From the NCBI GenBank assembly GCA_015486905.1, contig WFQV01000029.1, positions 1-14,051 on the forward strand: a stretch of 14,051 nucleotides of DNA, read 5' to 3'. Source of the DNA: Melioribacteraceae bacterium (GTDB taxonomy: Bacteria; Bacteroidota; Ignavibacteria; Ignavibacteriales; Melioribacteraceae). The notes under the pieces were generated by a model. It made no database searches. It was given only the letters and a program-made list of their open reading frames with translations, and was not told where the DNA came from. A program made the translations under genes and the position numbers. Below are positions 1-6,677 of the stretch, one piece after another; within the stretch, counting starts at the first letter, position 1; each line of letters starts with the position of its first letter.

Positions 1-61
1 ATTTGATTGAGGATACCATTCATCCCATCGCGGTAAATCGCAATTAAGAATCAAAAATTAA

Positions 62-87
62 TAACCTGCCTGCTTGTAGGCAGGTTA
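62..87. repeat. 10-bp inverted repeat (AACCTGCCT hairpin)
   Basis: TAACCTGCCT (62-71) pairs perfectly with AGGCAGGTTA (78-87) around a 6-nt loop. No T-run follows, so it is not an obvious terminator. It looks like a dispersed REP-type palindrome. Confidence 0.75.
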
Positions 88-233
88 AGAATTATGATTC
101 GGACTTAAAGATTAGAGAATATTAAAAACTTTCGCTTATTTTTACAAATGTAAATGCAGGAATGTTTTTATTTAATTTCTTGACAAAAAAACAATAATTT
201 ATGTTGTAGTACTATTTATCACGACGTAACCCG

Positions 234-256
234 AGCGTAGCGAGGGCGAAGACGGA
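234..256. repeat. Dispersed repeat, copy 1 (GCGTAGCGAGGGCG type)
   Basis: These 23 bases match 8191-8213 in inverse orientation at 22 of 23 positions. The core GCGTAGCGAGGGCGAA belongs to the general 'gcgagcgtagcga' style of dispersed repeat seen in many bacterial genomes. The bases just upstream (222-232) also resemble the reverse complement of 8235-8245, so the shared element is longer, with a hairpin present only in the other copy. Confidence 0.7.
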
Positions 257-299
257 ACATCCAACAATCCAGAATTCTCGATTTAACGAACATTAACTT

Positions 300-368
300 G
301 AACACCTTCGGAGTTCTTTCCCCTTTTTTGATTCTTCGTTCTACAGACATTGAACCCCTTCGGGGTTC
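300..368. repeat. Two near-identical TTC-loop hairpins
   Basis: GAACACCTTCGGAGTTC (300-316) and GAACCCCTTCGGGGTTC (352-368) are two copies of one 17-nt palindrome with 7-nt arms and a TTC loop, 52 bp apart. The second is a perfect 7-bp stem. The first has one A/A mismatch where both arms differ from the second copy. Both are preceded by TTGAAC-like and followed by TTCTY-like bases. No U-tract follows the second, so a terminator role is not supported. Confidence 0.75.
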
Positions 369-491
369 TCTTGAACTTGAGACAATCCATTTGGAAGGAT
401 TGCTTAATTTATTTTCAAGGAACTCCTTTCTCTTCTTTCGATTACAAAAATGTGTACTAATGCGAATTTAACGAAATGAAAAACAGTCCCA

Positions 492-521
492 CGACCCCCG
501 ACCCCTACGGGGTCGGGGTCG
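492..521. repeat. GC-rich palindrome, CGACCCC x2 stem
   Basis: The left arm CGACCCCCGACCCC (492-505) pairs with GGGGTCGGGGTCG (509-521) around a TAC loop, giving 13 bp with one bulged C. Each arm is itself a tandem doublet. It is strikingly GC-rich against its AT-rich surroundings and is a good candidate REP-like element. Confidence 0.75.
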
Positions 522-554
522 AATGTTCGTAGAAGACAATAACGAAAAGGAAAA

Positions 555-571
555 CGATGCCGAAGGTATCG
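555..571. repeat. GAA-loop mini-hairpin
   Basis: CGATGCC (555-561) pairs with GGTATCG (565-571) around GAA, with one G-T wobble in RNA. It has the same size and loop type as the hairpins at 300-368, on the opposite strand sense, but an unrelated stem. Confidence 0.55.
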
Positions 572-696
572 AAGTAAAAAATTGGATTTGTTAAAATGGA
601 ACAGTAAAGCAAGAGGGTTACCCCGCTCCAATAGAATAATTTCATTAACAAACGGCTTCAGCCATTTGATTGCAGAGAAAAAAAAGAAAAATTCTG

Positions 697-714
697 AAAC
701 CTGTTTGCAGGTTT
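697..714. repeat. AAACCTG/CAGGTTT hairpin
   Basis: A perfect 7-bp stem (697-703 with 708-714) and TTTG loop. The CCTG/CAGG core echoes the palindrome at 62-87. Confidence 0.55.
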
Positions 715-786
715 TAGGGAAGCGTGTTTTTCAGGGGGGGGAAACCAGTGAACCGGTTAGCAAAGTTTTAGGTCTATCAGTCAAGT

Positions 787-806
787 CCCACAACTGAAGT
801 CGTGGG
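787..806. repeat. CCCACAACT/AGTCGTGGG hairpin
   Basis: A 9-nt arm pair with one A/C mismatch around a GA loop, followed by TTAATGG. From memory this form (CCCACgact-GA-agtcGTGGGTTAAT) is typical of REP-like elements next to IS200/IS605-type tyrosine transposases, but none is in the window. Confidence 0.6.
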
Positions 807-868
807 TTAATGGTACAAAAATTTCGGTGAAATGAGGCTAAAGCCATTTTAATTTTTGTTCTCTCGCC

Positions 869-915
869 GCCGTTTGCTGAAGCAAACGGCAATGGGACTG
901 AAGTAAACGGCAATG
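869..915. repeat. Perfect 10-bp palindrome with tandem half copy
   Basis: GCCGTTTGCT (869-878) pairs with AGCAAACGGC (881-890) around GA. The right half with its tail (876-894) is then repeated imperfectly at 897-915, matching at 17 of 19 positions, so the unit looks partly duplicated. Confidence 0.7.
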
Positions 916-963
916 TTCACTAAAATTAATATCAAAGTTAACCGAAGTCAGCTTCAATGTTAA

Positions 964-1055
964 CATCCCCAACATTCCATTCTTCCAACATTCCAACACA
1001 CCATTGACCATTCACCATCCAACAATCCGTCCATCCAACCATCCATTTCCCTTCC
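964..1055. repeat. Strand-biased CCATC/CCAAC low-complexity tract
   Basis: About 90 bases consist almost entirely of degenerate CCAT, CCAAC and TTCC words with very few G on the + strand. The 13-mer CATCCAACAATCC at 1016-1028 occurs again at 258-270. No reading frame looks used. It may be a degenerate satellite or a transcribed, ribosome-free leader of the gene at 1162. Confidence 0.6.
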
Positions 1056-1084
1056 GTTTTTTATTTAGACCCTGAATAGCTGTT

Positions 1085-1127
1085 AATCTTAGTCAAGATT
1101 GTTTCATTTATTCTAATTAAGTATTTT
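1085..1127 (+). promoter_or_regulatory. Possible promoter with 6-bp dyad
   Basis: The dyad AATCTT-N4-AAGATT (1085-1100) overlaps a weak -35-like TTGTTT (1099-1104). A TATTTT (1122-1127) follows after a 17-nt spacer, 34 bp before the ATG at 1162. The dyad is placed like an operator, but neither hexamer is strong, so this is only a suggestion. Confidence 0.3.
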
Positions 1128-1161
1128 AAAAATTAATAAATTTTAAAAAAAGAAAATTGAA

Positions 1162-1977
1162 ATGTGGTTGAAAATAAATTTGTTGTTTCTTTTAAGCGCC
1201 ATAACCATTTCCGCACAAATAGCAGGCGTCTCCGCTTCCAAGCTGGCTACTTATTGTACGGACGTGGTACCCGAAAACAAGATTGAATTCGAGCCATCAA
1301 TTTTCGCTAACTTTTCTCCTTCCGGTTTGTACGACGGGAACGCACGGATACCCCAATTACCGGAATATCAATGTTTGAAAGTCAATGCCGGAATGTATTT
1401 CCGATTTACTTACGGTGCGTTCAAAGATTTCGAAATAGGCTTTTCGGCTCCGACAAATGTGAGCGAGGTGGACATCGGAGCAAAATACAAATTGCCCTTT
1501 AATTTCAAAGACAAAACCACCTTCGGTTTGCTAGCAGGATTAAACACGCTTTTTAATAATAGCAACTGCTCTTGTGAACAAGACTCTATGGGAAAAGCCA
1601 CAAACACTGCCTTGGGCTACGGTTTAATTATTTCACATTCCTTTAGCAAAAATTTTTCTTTGGATTTTAACGCATTTGTCATGTCCCATTTCCCGGTTGA
1701 AAGCAGCGCCGGTTTTAACAAATTAGATTATTCCTTAAACGCTGATTTCGGTTATTATTTTGTTAAAGGAATTCAAGCCTGCTTAGGCTTTAACTATTTT
1801 CACACAGGTTTTAACAACTCTAACTTAAATGAATCTTTACTTATTTTAAATCCGGGTTTCACAATTGAGAAAGGCGAGATGTTCATTATTGTCTTGGACA
1901 CCCCCATTACTGTTTTTGAAAATAATATTAAAAAATCATTCGGCTTCGGATTTGCACTTACCACACTTCTGAACTGA
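1162..1977 (+). CDS. Putative outer-membrane beta-barrel protein
   Basis: A 271-residue protein not assignable to a named family. It starts with a hydrophobic signal-peptide-like segment (residues about 4-19, LLFLLSAITISAQ). After that it shows alternating aromatic/polar strands with many Gly, Asn, Phe and Tyr, for example around residues 74-96, 118-132, 148-172, 188-213 and 258-268, and a hydrophobic C-terminal strand, as in transporter-like or porin-like barrels of the Bacteroidota/Chlorobiota group. Five cysteines (32, 71, 136, 138, 207) are unusual for an outer-membrane barrel and could form disulfides. The ATG at 1162 places the signal peptide at the terminus; the only upstream aid is an A-rich stretch, with no clear Shine-Dalgarno. 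The gene stands alone downstream of the repeat region. Function unknown; exported barrel is an inference from composition. Confidence 0.7.
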   Translation: MWLKINLLFLLSAITISAQIAGVSASKLATYCTDVVPENKIEFEPSIFANFSPSGLYDGNARIPQLPEYQCLKVNAGMYFRFTYGAFKDFEIGFSAPTNVSEVDIGAKYKLPFNFKDKTTFGLLAGLNTLFNNSNCSCEQDSMGKATNTALGYGLIISHSFSKNFSLDFNAFVMSHFPVESSAGFNKLDYSLNADFGYYFVKGIQACLGFNYFHTGFNNSNLNESLLILNPGFTIEKGEMFIIVLDTPITVFENNIKKSFGFGFALTTLLN

Positions 1978-2019
1978 AATCATAAAGTAACAAGATTAAC
2001 TTTCACTTAACATGAATAT

Positions 2020-2715
2020 ATGGGGATGAGAGATTTTAAAAACATTATTCAAATTGCAGGAATAATTGACAAAGCGGAGGCGGAAATACTGATTGCAGCC
2101 GGCGTGCAATATTTGGGCTTTCCTCTTAGACTGACCGTCAACAAAGAAGATTTAACCGACGATGAAGCAGGGGAAATCATCCGTTCTTTTCCAAAAAATA
2201 TTCACGGTGTGCTAATTTCTTACTTGGACACAGCGGAAAAAATAATTTCACTCGCAAAAAAAATTTGTGCCGACACGGTTCAGATACACGGTAAAATTAA
2301 AATTGACGAAATTAAAAAGCTCGGAAAAGAAGCGGGGGATTTGTTCATCATTAAAAGCCTTGTGGTTAGGCAAGATAATTTCTAAGATTTAAAAAACGAC
2401 ATAACACTGTTTACCCCTTACGTGAACGCTTTCATTACCGACACTTTCGATCCTGCAACCGGCGCCGAGGGTGCCACGGGTAAGACACACGATTGGAATA
2501 TCAGCAGGGAATTAGTAAAACTTTCCGAGCGGCCCGTGATTTTAGCAGGAGGACTAAATCCTGAAAATGTTCGAAAATCAATTGAATTTGTCCGTCCCGT
2601 CGGGGTTGACGTCCACACGGGAGTAGAAAACAGTTCGGGCAGAAAAGACGAAACTCTTGTAAAAAAATTTGTTTCCCAAGCCAAACTCGGTTTCAAGATA
2701 AGTGAAAATACTTGA
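2020..2715 (+). pseudogene. Divergent TrpF/PRAI-like gene with in-frame stop
   Basis: Codons from 2020 to 2715 encode one continuous phosphoribosylanthranilate isomerase-like (beta/alpha)8 protein of about 231 residues, except that a TAA at 2383-2385 interrupts it after residue 121. Both halves are in the same frame. The first half has QIAGI (11-15), GFPLRL (33-38) and VQIHG (87-91). The second has FITDTFD, GATGKTHDW, LAGGLNPENV and GVDVHTGVE, matching the TrpF phosphate-binding and active-site regions. The general-acid Asp position (ITD) is kept, but the KICG cysteine of classical TrpF is alanine (IAG). From recall, a 'QIAGI' PRAI-like group exists in Ignavibacteria and others, so the protein may not be a tryptophan enzyme; no trp genes are nearby. 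No second lesion is seen, so the break is recent, a sequencing error, or read through. The start could also be the ATG at 2026. Confidence 0.8.
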
Positions 2716-2843
2716 CAATCCTTTGCTCTAATATTCTAATGGAAATTATGAATATTCCCTCCGCTACCGGTGAATTTGATTTTATTTCCTGAACGAATAT
2801 TTTTAATAGAGTTTTTACTAATTTATTTTGGGAATTTAATTTA

Positions 2844-3518
2844 ATGAAAGGGACATTGTTCATTGTTTCCACACCAATTGGAAATTACGAAGACATTACT
2901 CTCAGAGCTTTGAAAATATTGAAGGAAGTTGATATTGCAGTCTGTGAAGAATTGAAAATGGGAAGGCGATTGCTTTCCAAATACGAAATTCAAAAGGAGC
3001 TTTTAACATTAAACGAACACAACGAAGAAGAATCGAGCGAAGAGATTGTTCGATTGTTGTTGGACGGAAAGAACGTTGCTGTTTTTTCGGATGCCGGGAC
3101 ACCTCTATTTTCAGATCCGGGACAAAAGTTGGTTGAACGATGTGTCGCAAATAAAATTAAAGTCGTCCCTGTACCCGGTGCAAACTCAATAATGGCAGCA
3201 CTTGTAGGAAGCGGTTTAATTTTTAACGAATTTTACTACCGCGGCTGGCTCTCACCCAAAAGGGACGTTAGGCGTAAGGAACTTCTCGAATTAAAAAAGA
3301 AGAAAGAGTTAATAATCCTTTTGGAAACGCCGTACAGGCTAAAAACATTAATTACGGATGTCGTCAAATATTTCGGTAAAAATCAGTACATTGTTGTAGC
3401 GTACAATTTAACACTACCCTCGGAGAATTTTTTCCGCGATACGGCAAATAAAATTCTCTCAAAGATTGAGAAGGAAAATCTCAAGGGTGAATTTGTTTTG
3501 CTTTTGGACAACCGGTAA
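2844..3518 (+). CDS. rsmI: 16S rRNA 2'-O-ribose C1402 methyltransferase
   Basis: The 224-residue product matches RsmI, the SAM-dependent tetrapyrrole-methylase-fold enzyme that methylates the ribose 2'-OH of C1402 in the 16S decoding centre. Visible signatures are the N-terminal VSTPIGNYEDITLRAL (8-23), the SAM-loop motif FSDAGTPLFSDPG (81-93), VVPVPGANSIMAAL (107-120), RGWLSPK (133-139) and ETPYRL (161-166). The usual EDTR is replaced by CEELKMGRRLL (34-44). It is shorter than the common 270-290 residues because it stops after the methylase fold and lacks the C-terminal extension; short forms occur in this lineage as far as I recall. A weak promoter-like pair, TTGATT (2776-2781) and TATTTT (2798-2803), lies upstream. 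The 128-bp gap separates it from the broken PRAI-like gene, so it is probably its own unit. Confidence 0.9.
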   Translation: MKGTLFIVSTPIGNYEDITLRALKILKEVDIAVCEELKMGRRLLSKYEIQKELLTLNEHNEEESSEEIVRLLLDGKNVAVFSDAGTPLFSDPGQKLVERCVANKIKVVPVPGANSIMAALVGSGLIFNEFYYRGWLSPKRDVRRKELLELKKKKELIILLETPYRLKTLITDVVKYFGKNQYIVVAYNLTLPSENFFRDTANKILSKIEKENLKGEFVLLLDNR

Positions 3519-3627
3519 ATCAAAACTTCTTCCTGCGAATTAAATTTGTCGATTTCTTACTTAAAAACAAAAGTTTAAATTTCAATTTATTTTTAATAAA
3601 TTTCGTACACATTTACAAAAGGTAATT

Positions 3628-4068
3628 ATGTTAAAATTAACTTTGGTCAGTTTTTTATTCCTTTTAACTTCTACCTTCGCTCAAAAGGAGGAGTGGGTTA
3701 AAATTTACGAAGGACCCGTTTCAAAACTCTCTATTGAGATTTCCAAAATAGACAGTTACAGAGGCGACGTCTTTTACGTTTGGGCGGAGTCTCAAGTTAA
3801 TCCCCCGATGATTATTGAATCCGTCCCGGGTAGAATCTACAAATACAGGACCTATTACCTTTTCAATAAGAAACTCTTAAAGTACAGCATTGTTTCAATC
3901 ATTTATTACGACAAGAACGGAAATGTTTTAAAGTCGTTTAATTACAACGTTAATTCAAAAGTTGAGGCTTACAAATTTAACTACCCGATAATTCCCGGCA
4001 GTGACGAAGAAAAAATTCTAAATGCGTGCATCGGATTCCTCAAAAACAAAACTCCCGCGGTAAAATAA
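3628..4068 (+). CDS. Secreted protein, surface-adhesin E-like
   Basis: A 146-residue protein with a clear signal peptide (residues 1-18, LVSFLFLLTSTFA before QKEEW), so exported. The mature part follows the pattern of the small surface-adhesin E (Adhesin_E-like) domain: EEWVKIYEG, then a D/V-rich strand with VFYVWAESQ (48-56), a Tyr-rich strand (71-79), YYDKNGNVL (93-101) and a closing IIPGSDEEKILNAC (121-134), where PGS plus a late Cys is the family hallmark. The first of the two conserved cysteines is missing (FNKK where family members have F-D/N-C). AAAAGG (3617-3622) lies 5 nt before the ATG and acts as a ribosome site. The gene converges with mtgA, 28 bp apart, with no hairpin terminator visible. 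Ligand and role are unknown; the family assignment rests on pattern recall. Confidence 0.6.
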   Translation: MLKLTLVSFLFLLTSTFAQKEEWVKIYEGPVSKLSIEISKIDSYRGDVFYVWAESQVNPPMIIESVPGRIYKYRTYYLFNKKLLKYSIVSIIYYDKNGNVLKSFNYNVNSKVEAYKFNYPIIPGSDEEKILNACIGFLKNKTPAVK

Positions 4069-4096
4069 ATTTTGTTAAAGATTTTAAAGAAGCCTG

Positions 4097-4786
4097 TTAC
4101 TCTCTCGGTATTTTCCACTTTCCCATAAAATTTAAAATCTCATTTCGCCGTTCAAGTAAAAATTTGCTTGGGTGCAAAGGGTTTCTTCTAAGCGGGTTCG
4201 GTAAAATTGCCGCTAACATTGCGGATTCGGAGTCATTCAAGTTTAATGCCGATTTCCTAAAATAAAATTGCGCAGCATACTCAACGCCGTAAATGTTTTT
4301 GCCCAATTCAATTACGTTCAAATAAATTTCAAGAATTCTTTCTTTACTAAGAAAGGTTTCCAATATTACCGTGTAAAAAGATTCAAACGCTTTTCGCACA
4401 AAATTTTTTGACGGTGAAAGGAACATATTCCGTGCCAATTGCTGGGTTACCGTGGAAGCCCCCCGTAAATTTTTGCCGGCGTTGTAATCATTAATTGCCT
4501 TTTCTATTTGCTTTAAATCGAAGCCAAAATGCACAAAGAATTTTTGGTCTTCGGAAATAAGAATTGCCTTAATCAGTTTCGGGCTAATATTCTTTAGCCT
4601 AACCCACTTATGTCTAATTTCGTACTTGTAGAACGGCGGTAAAGCGTACGTCGCAGATTTAATATTTTGGTAAGCGGTAACGTGAGGGTTCAACCAACGA
4701 AAAATATTTATTAAAATTATGCTGTAAATCAAAAATGCGGTGAATAGTTTAAGTAAAAAAACTCCGACTATTTTTAGTTGTTTCAT
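4097..4786 (-). CDS. mtgA: Monofunctional peptidoglycan transglycosylase
   Basis: A 229-residue GT51 glycosyltransferase that polymerises lipid II into glycan strands at the outer face of the inner membrane. An N-terminal anchor (about residues 7-30) is followed by the GT51 motifs: ISEDQKFFVHFGFD (77-90) with catalytic Glu79, RGASTVTQQLARNMFL (108-123), RKAFE (131-135), LEIYLNVIELG (152-162) with second catalytic Glu160, and AAILPNPLRRNP (192-203). No penicillin-binding transpeptidase domain follows, so it is the monofunctional form, and its length is normal for MtgA. AGGA lies 9 nt before the ATG. The 118 bp to the end of the upstream carboxypeptidase gene on the same strand show no clear terminator, so co-transcription is possible but unproven. 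Confidence 0.93.
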   Translation of the reverse strand: MKQLKIVGVFLLKLFTAFLIYSIILINIFRWLNPHVTAYQNIKSATYALPPFYKYEIRHKWVRLKNISPKLIKAILISEDQKFFVHFGFDLKQIEKAINDYNAGKNLRGASTVTQQLARNMFLSPSKNFVRKAFESFYTVILETFLSKERILEIYLNVIELGKNIYGVEYAAQFYFRKSALNLNDSESAMLAAILPNPLRRNPLHPSKFLLERRNEILNFMGKWKIPRE

Positions 4787-4904
4787 TTTAATTTCCTAAT
4801 CCCGCTTACTTCAACAATATTAAACCGCTGTAAAAATAAAAACCGAAACAAGAAAAAGAATCATTACGAATAATTTAATTACACGCAAGTGTAAGTCCAT
4901 TCGT

Positions 4905-6677
4905 TTAATTATCCAGCCACTTCAAAACCCGCTTGACGGGATAGACATTAAAATGATTATCGTAATAAGGAGACCTTTTGTAAAAGAAGTTCAAACGTGC
5001 ACGCACGCTTTTCCGAAAGTTTGCGTCCGCAGCAACTTTCTGCAAATACTCTTTACGCAAAAGCGAATCGGAGTCGAACATTCTTTGAGCTATTGGTTCC
5101 ATTGAATAAATTTCAAAATATTCTTTCCTTTCGAAAATCGGATTAAAAAGCCCCCACTTTACAAAAGAGTCAACGAACTTTGGTTCGAGCAGCCAAGCAA
5201 TTAAACCGATTGTTCTTTGATTTAACGGGACAATAAAATCTTTTCCGGACGTTTGGATTGTGTCCTTCAATACGTCGTATTGGTAAGAAGGCGAAAACCT
5301 CCCTTCGTAAGGATGGCATGGAAAAGAGACATTTTTAAACTTGTAAATTTCTACTTCGGCTTTTAATTTTTTCCCCGCCTGGTGAATTTTAATACCATGT
5401 AAACGCATTATTTTTACAATATCTTTGTACTTGTAAGGAATAATGTAAGCACTCGGTAAAAAAACGGAATCGACAACTTTTGAATAATTATAATACGGTA
5501 CTTTAACGTTGAGATTTTCCTTAGAATACTTTTTAACTTTTGCGTCAAGTAAAGGGCTGTAAACCATTAAAGGTTTTTTACCCATGTAAAGGAAGGTATC
5601 GCATTTTTCGGTGAGTTTAAACTTTACCGGATAAGCTTTGTGCTTTTTAAAATATCTGTTAATTGCAAAACTGTCCGTCTCGGCATTCATCCTAAGCAAC
5701 TCTTTCGGATGTGAATTAACCAAAGTAATCACTGCTTCTAATAATGCTTTGGTGGAATAAACTCTGTCCTTAAACGGTTTGAGCATGTGAGCCTCTATTA
5801 AAAGCCCCGGTCTGTTTTGAACCGTTGCGTAACAATTTGAAAATCTCGGTGAGCCGATCCAATCTCGAATACCGTTTCTAAAATCACCTTTAACATAACC
5901 CACATAAGGTGAAATTAAAAATCCTTCCTTACGAACAAAATTTTCAATGTAAGGAGAAAAGATTTTTCTAATCCAATTACGTTCTTTCGGGAAAAGAGTT
6001 AAGTGTTTATCGATACCGTAAGTAATAGTGTACTGATAATCCGCACCGTCCGTTACGTGTGTATCGATGAAAAAATCCGGTAACCAGTTGGAATAAAGTT
6101 TCAGCCAAGCTCTCATTTCGGGCGTATCGGCTTTTGTGTAATCCCGGTTTAAATTAAAATTCTGTGCCGTTGTACGCCAGCCCATTTCCTTGGGACCATT
6201 TTGATTTATTCTATTAAACGGGCTTCGTCTTTCATGACCGTCAACGTTAAAAATGGGAATTACCAACAAGGTAACATTATCGATTAAATTTAATTTCTTC
6301 TTTTCAATTAAAATTTCACGCAGCAAAAGCATCGAAGCATCTTTGCCTGCTATTTCACCGGAATGGATCCCGTTTTGAATCATTATTACCGGCGAAGAAG
6401 TTTGGCGGACTTTCGCCGGTGTAAATAGTCCACGCTTGTTAACAATCAAACAATAGAGTTTTCTCCCCTGGGGTGATTCACCGAATTCCACAAGTTTCGC
6501 AAATGCCGATGCGGAAGCAAGTTTGTTAAAGTAGGAAATAGTTTGTACGTATGTTTCGGTTGAAACAAAACCCGATTTTTCGAAAACCGTTCTCCACGAA
6601 TCCGATTTCTCTCCTTGAGCAAAAGAATTAACCGTTGAAAAAGTTATTAGAAAAATAAAAGTTAAAAATTTCTTCAT
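4905..6677 (-). CDS. Secreted M14 family zinc carboxypeptidase
   Basis: A 590-residue exported metallopeptidase. The signal peptide is residues 1-20 (FLIFLITF-type core ending SFA before QGEK). The peptidase M14 domain covers about residues 40-320: zinc ligands His105 and Glu108 in GIHSGE, the substrate-carboxylate motif NLNRDY (175-180), third zinc ligand His207 in IDTHVTDG, and catalytic Glu295 in LLIEAHM. The 270-residue C-terminal part is beta-rich, lacks obvious motifs and has no sorting signal I recognise. Such M14 proteins of about 580-600 residues are common in Bacteroidota relatives, where they trim peptides or cell-wall peptides outside the cytoplasm; the substrate here is not evident. 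The chosen ATG (6677) places the signal peptide exactly at the terminus. GAGAG directly abuts the start, so initiation does not rely on a spaced Shine-Dalgarno. Confidence 0.88.
   Translation of the reverse strand: MKKFLTFIFLITFSTVNSFAQGEKSDSWRTVFEKSGFVSTETYVQTISYFNKLASASAFAKLVEFGESPQGRKLYCLIVNKRGLFTPAKVRQTSSPVIMIQNGIHSGEIAGKDASMLLLREILIEKKKLNLIDNVTLLVIPIFNVDGHERRSPFNRINQNGPKEMGWRTTAQNFNLNRDYTKADTPEMRAWLKLYSNWLPDFFIDTHVTDGADYQYTITYGIDKHLTLFPKERNWIRKIFSPYIENFVRKEGFLISPYVGYVKGDFRNGIRDWIGSPRFSNCYATVQNRPGLLIEAHMLKPFKDRVYSTKALLEAVITLVNSHPKELLRMNAETDSFAINRYFKKHKAYPVKFKLTEKCDTFLYMGKKPLMVYSPLLDAKVKKYSKENLNVKVPYYNYSKVVDSVFLPSAYIIPYKYKDIVKIMRLHGIKIHQAGKKLKAEVEIYKFKNVSFPCHPYEGRFSPSYQYDVLKDTIQTSGKDFIVPLNQRTIGLIAWLLEPKFVDSFVKWGLFNPIFERKEYFEIYSMEPIAQRMFDSDSLLRKEYLQKVAADANFRKSVRARLNFFYKRSPYYDNHFNVYPVKRVLKWLDN

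Larger units (their letters stand above)
654..854. repeat. GGCTnnAGCCATTT direct repeats bounding ~180 bp
   Basis: The motif GGCT-TC-AGCCATTTGATT starts at 654 and GGCT-AA-AGCCATTTTAATT at 836. Each begins with a 4-bp mini-palindrome followed by the same ATTT(T)RATT tail. The segment between holds further hairpins (697-714, 787-806, 821-833) and an 8-G run at 734-741. Bounded by near-identical repeats, it could be a decayed mobile segment, but no ORF or target duplication supports that firmly. Confidence 0.4.
1..1161. other. Gene desert rich in small palindromes
   Basis: No open frame here looks like a real protein: the short frames present run through palindromes and low-complexity DNA and have no recognisable domain. 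The stretch instead holds at least ten short inverted repeats (62-87, 300-316, 352-368, 492-521, 555-571, 654-663, 697-714, 787-806, 821-833, 869-890), one copy of a repeat also found inverted near 8200, and a one-sided C+A-rich tract at 964-1055. No transposase is visible. It reads as a landing zone of REP/BIME-like or MITE-like elements upstream of the gene at 1162. Confidence 0.7.

Noticed and set aside
141..154. Palindrome TTTACA-AA-TGTAAA
   Set aside because: Short AT-rich dyad not near any gene start; expected by chance in this base composition.
180..185. Consensus -35 TTGACA
   Set aside because: No -10-like hexamer is found 16-18 nt downstream and no gene follows for nearly 1 kb.
582..797. 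Short + strand frame of 71 codons in the repeat region
   Set aside because: It crosses several palindromes (654-663, 697-714, 787-806) and a G8 run, has no recognisable domain, and no Shine-Dalgarno or promoter.
1..1161. CRISPR array in the repeat-rich region
   Set aside because: The repeats are short palindromes of different sequence with irregular spacing; there are no regular spacers and no cas genes.
2383..2385. Alternative genetic code or a recoded amino acid at TAA
   Set aside because: TAA ends several other genes here (for example 3518, 4068, 9178, 9908), so it is an ordinary stop, and no selenocysteine-type context applies to TAA.
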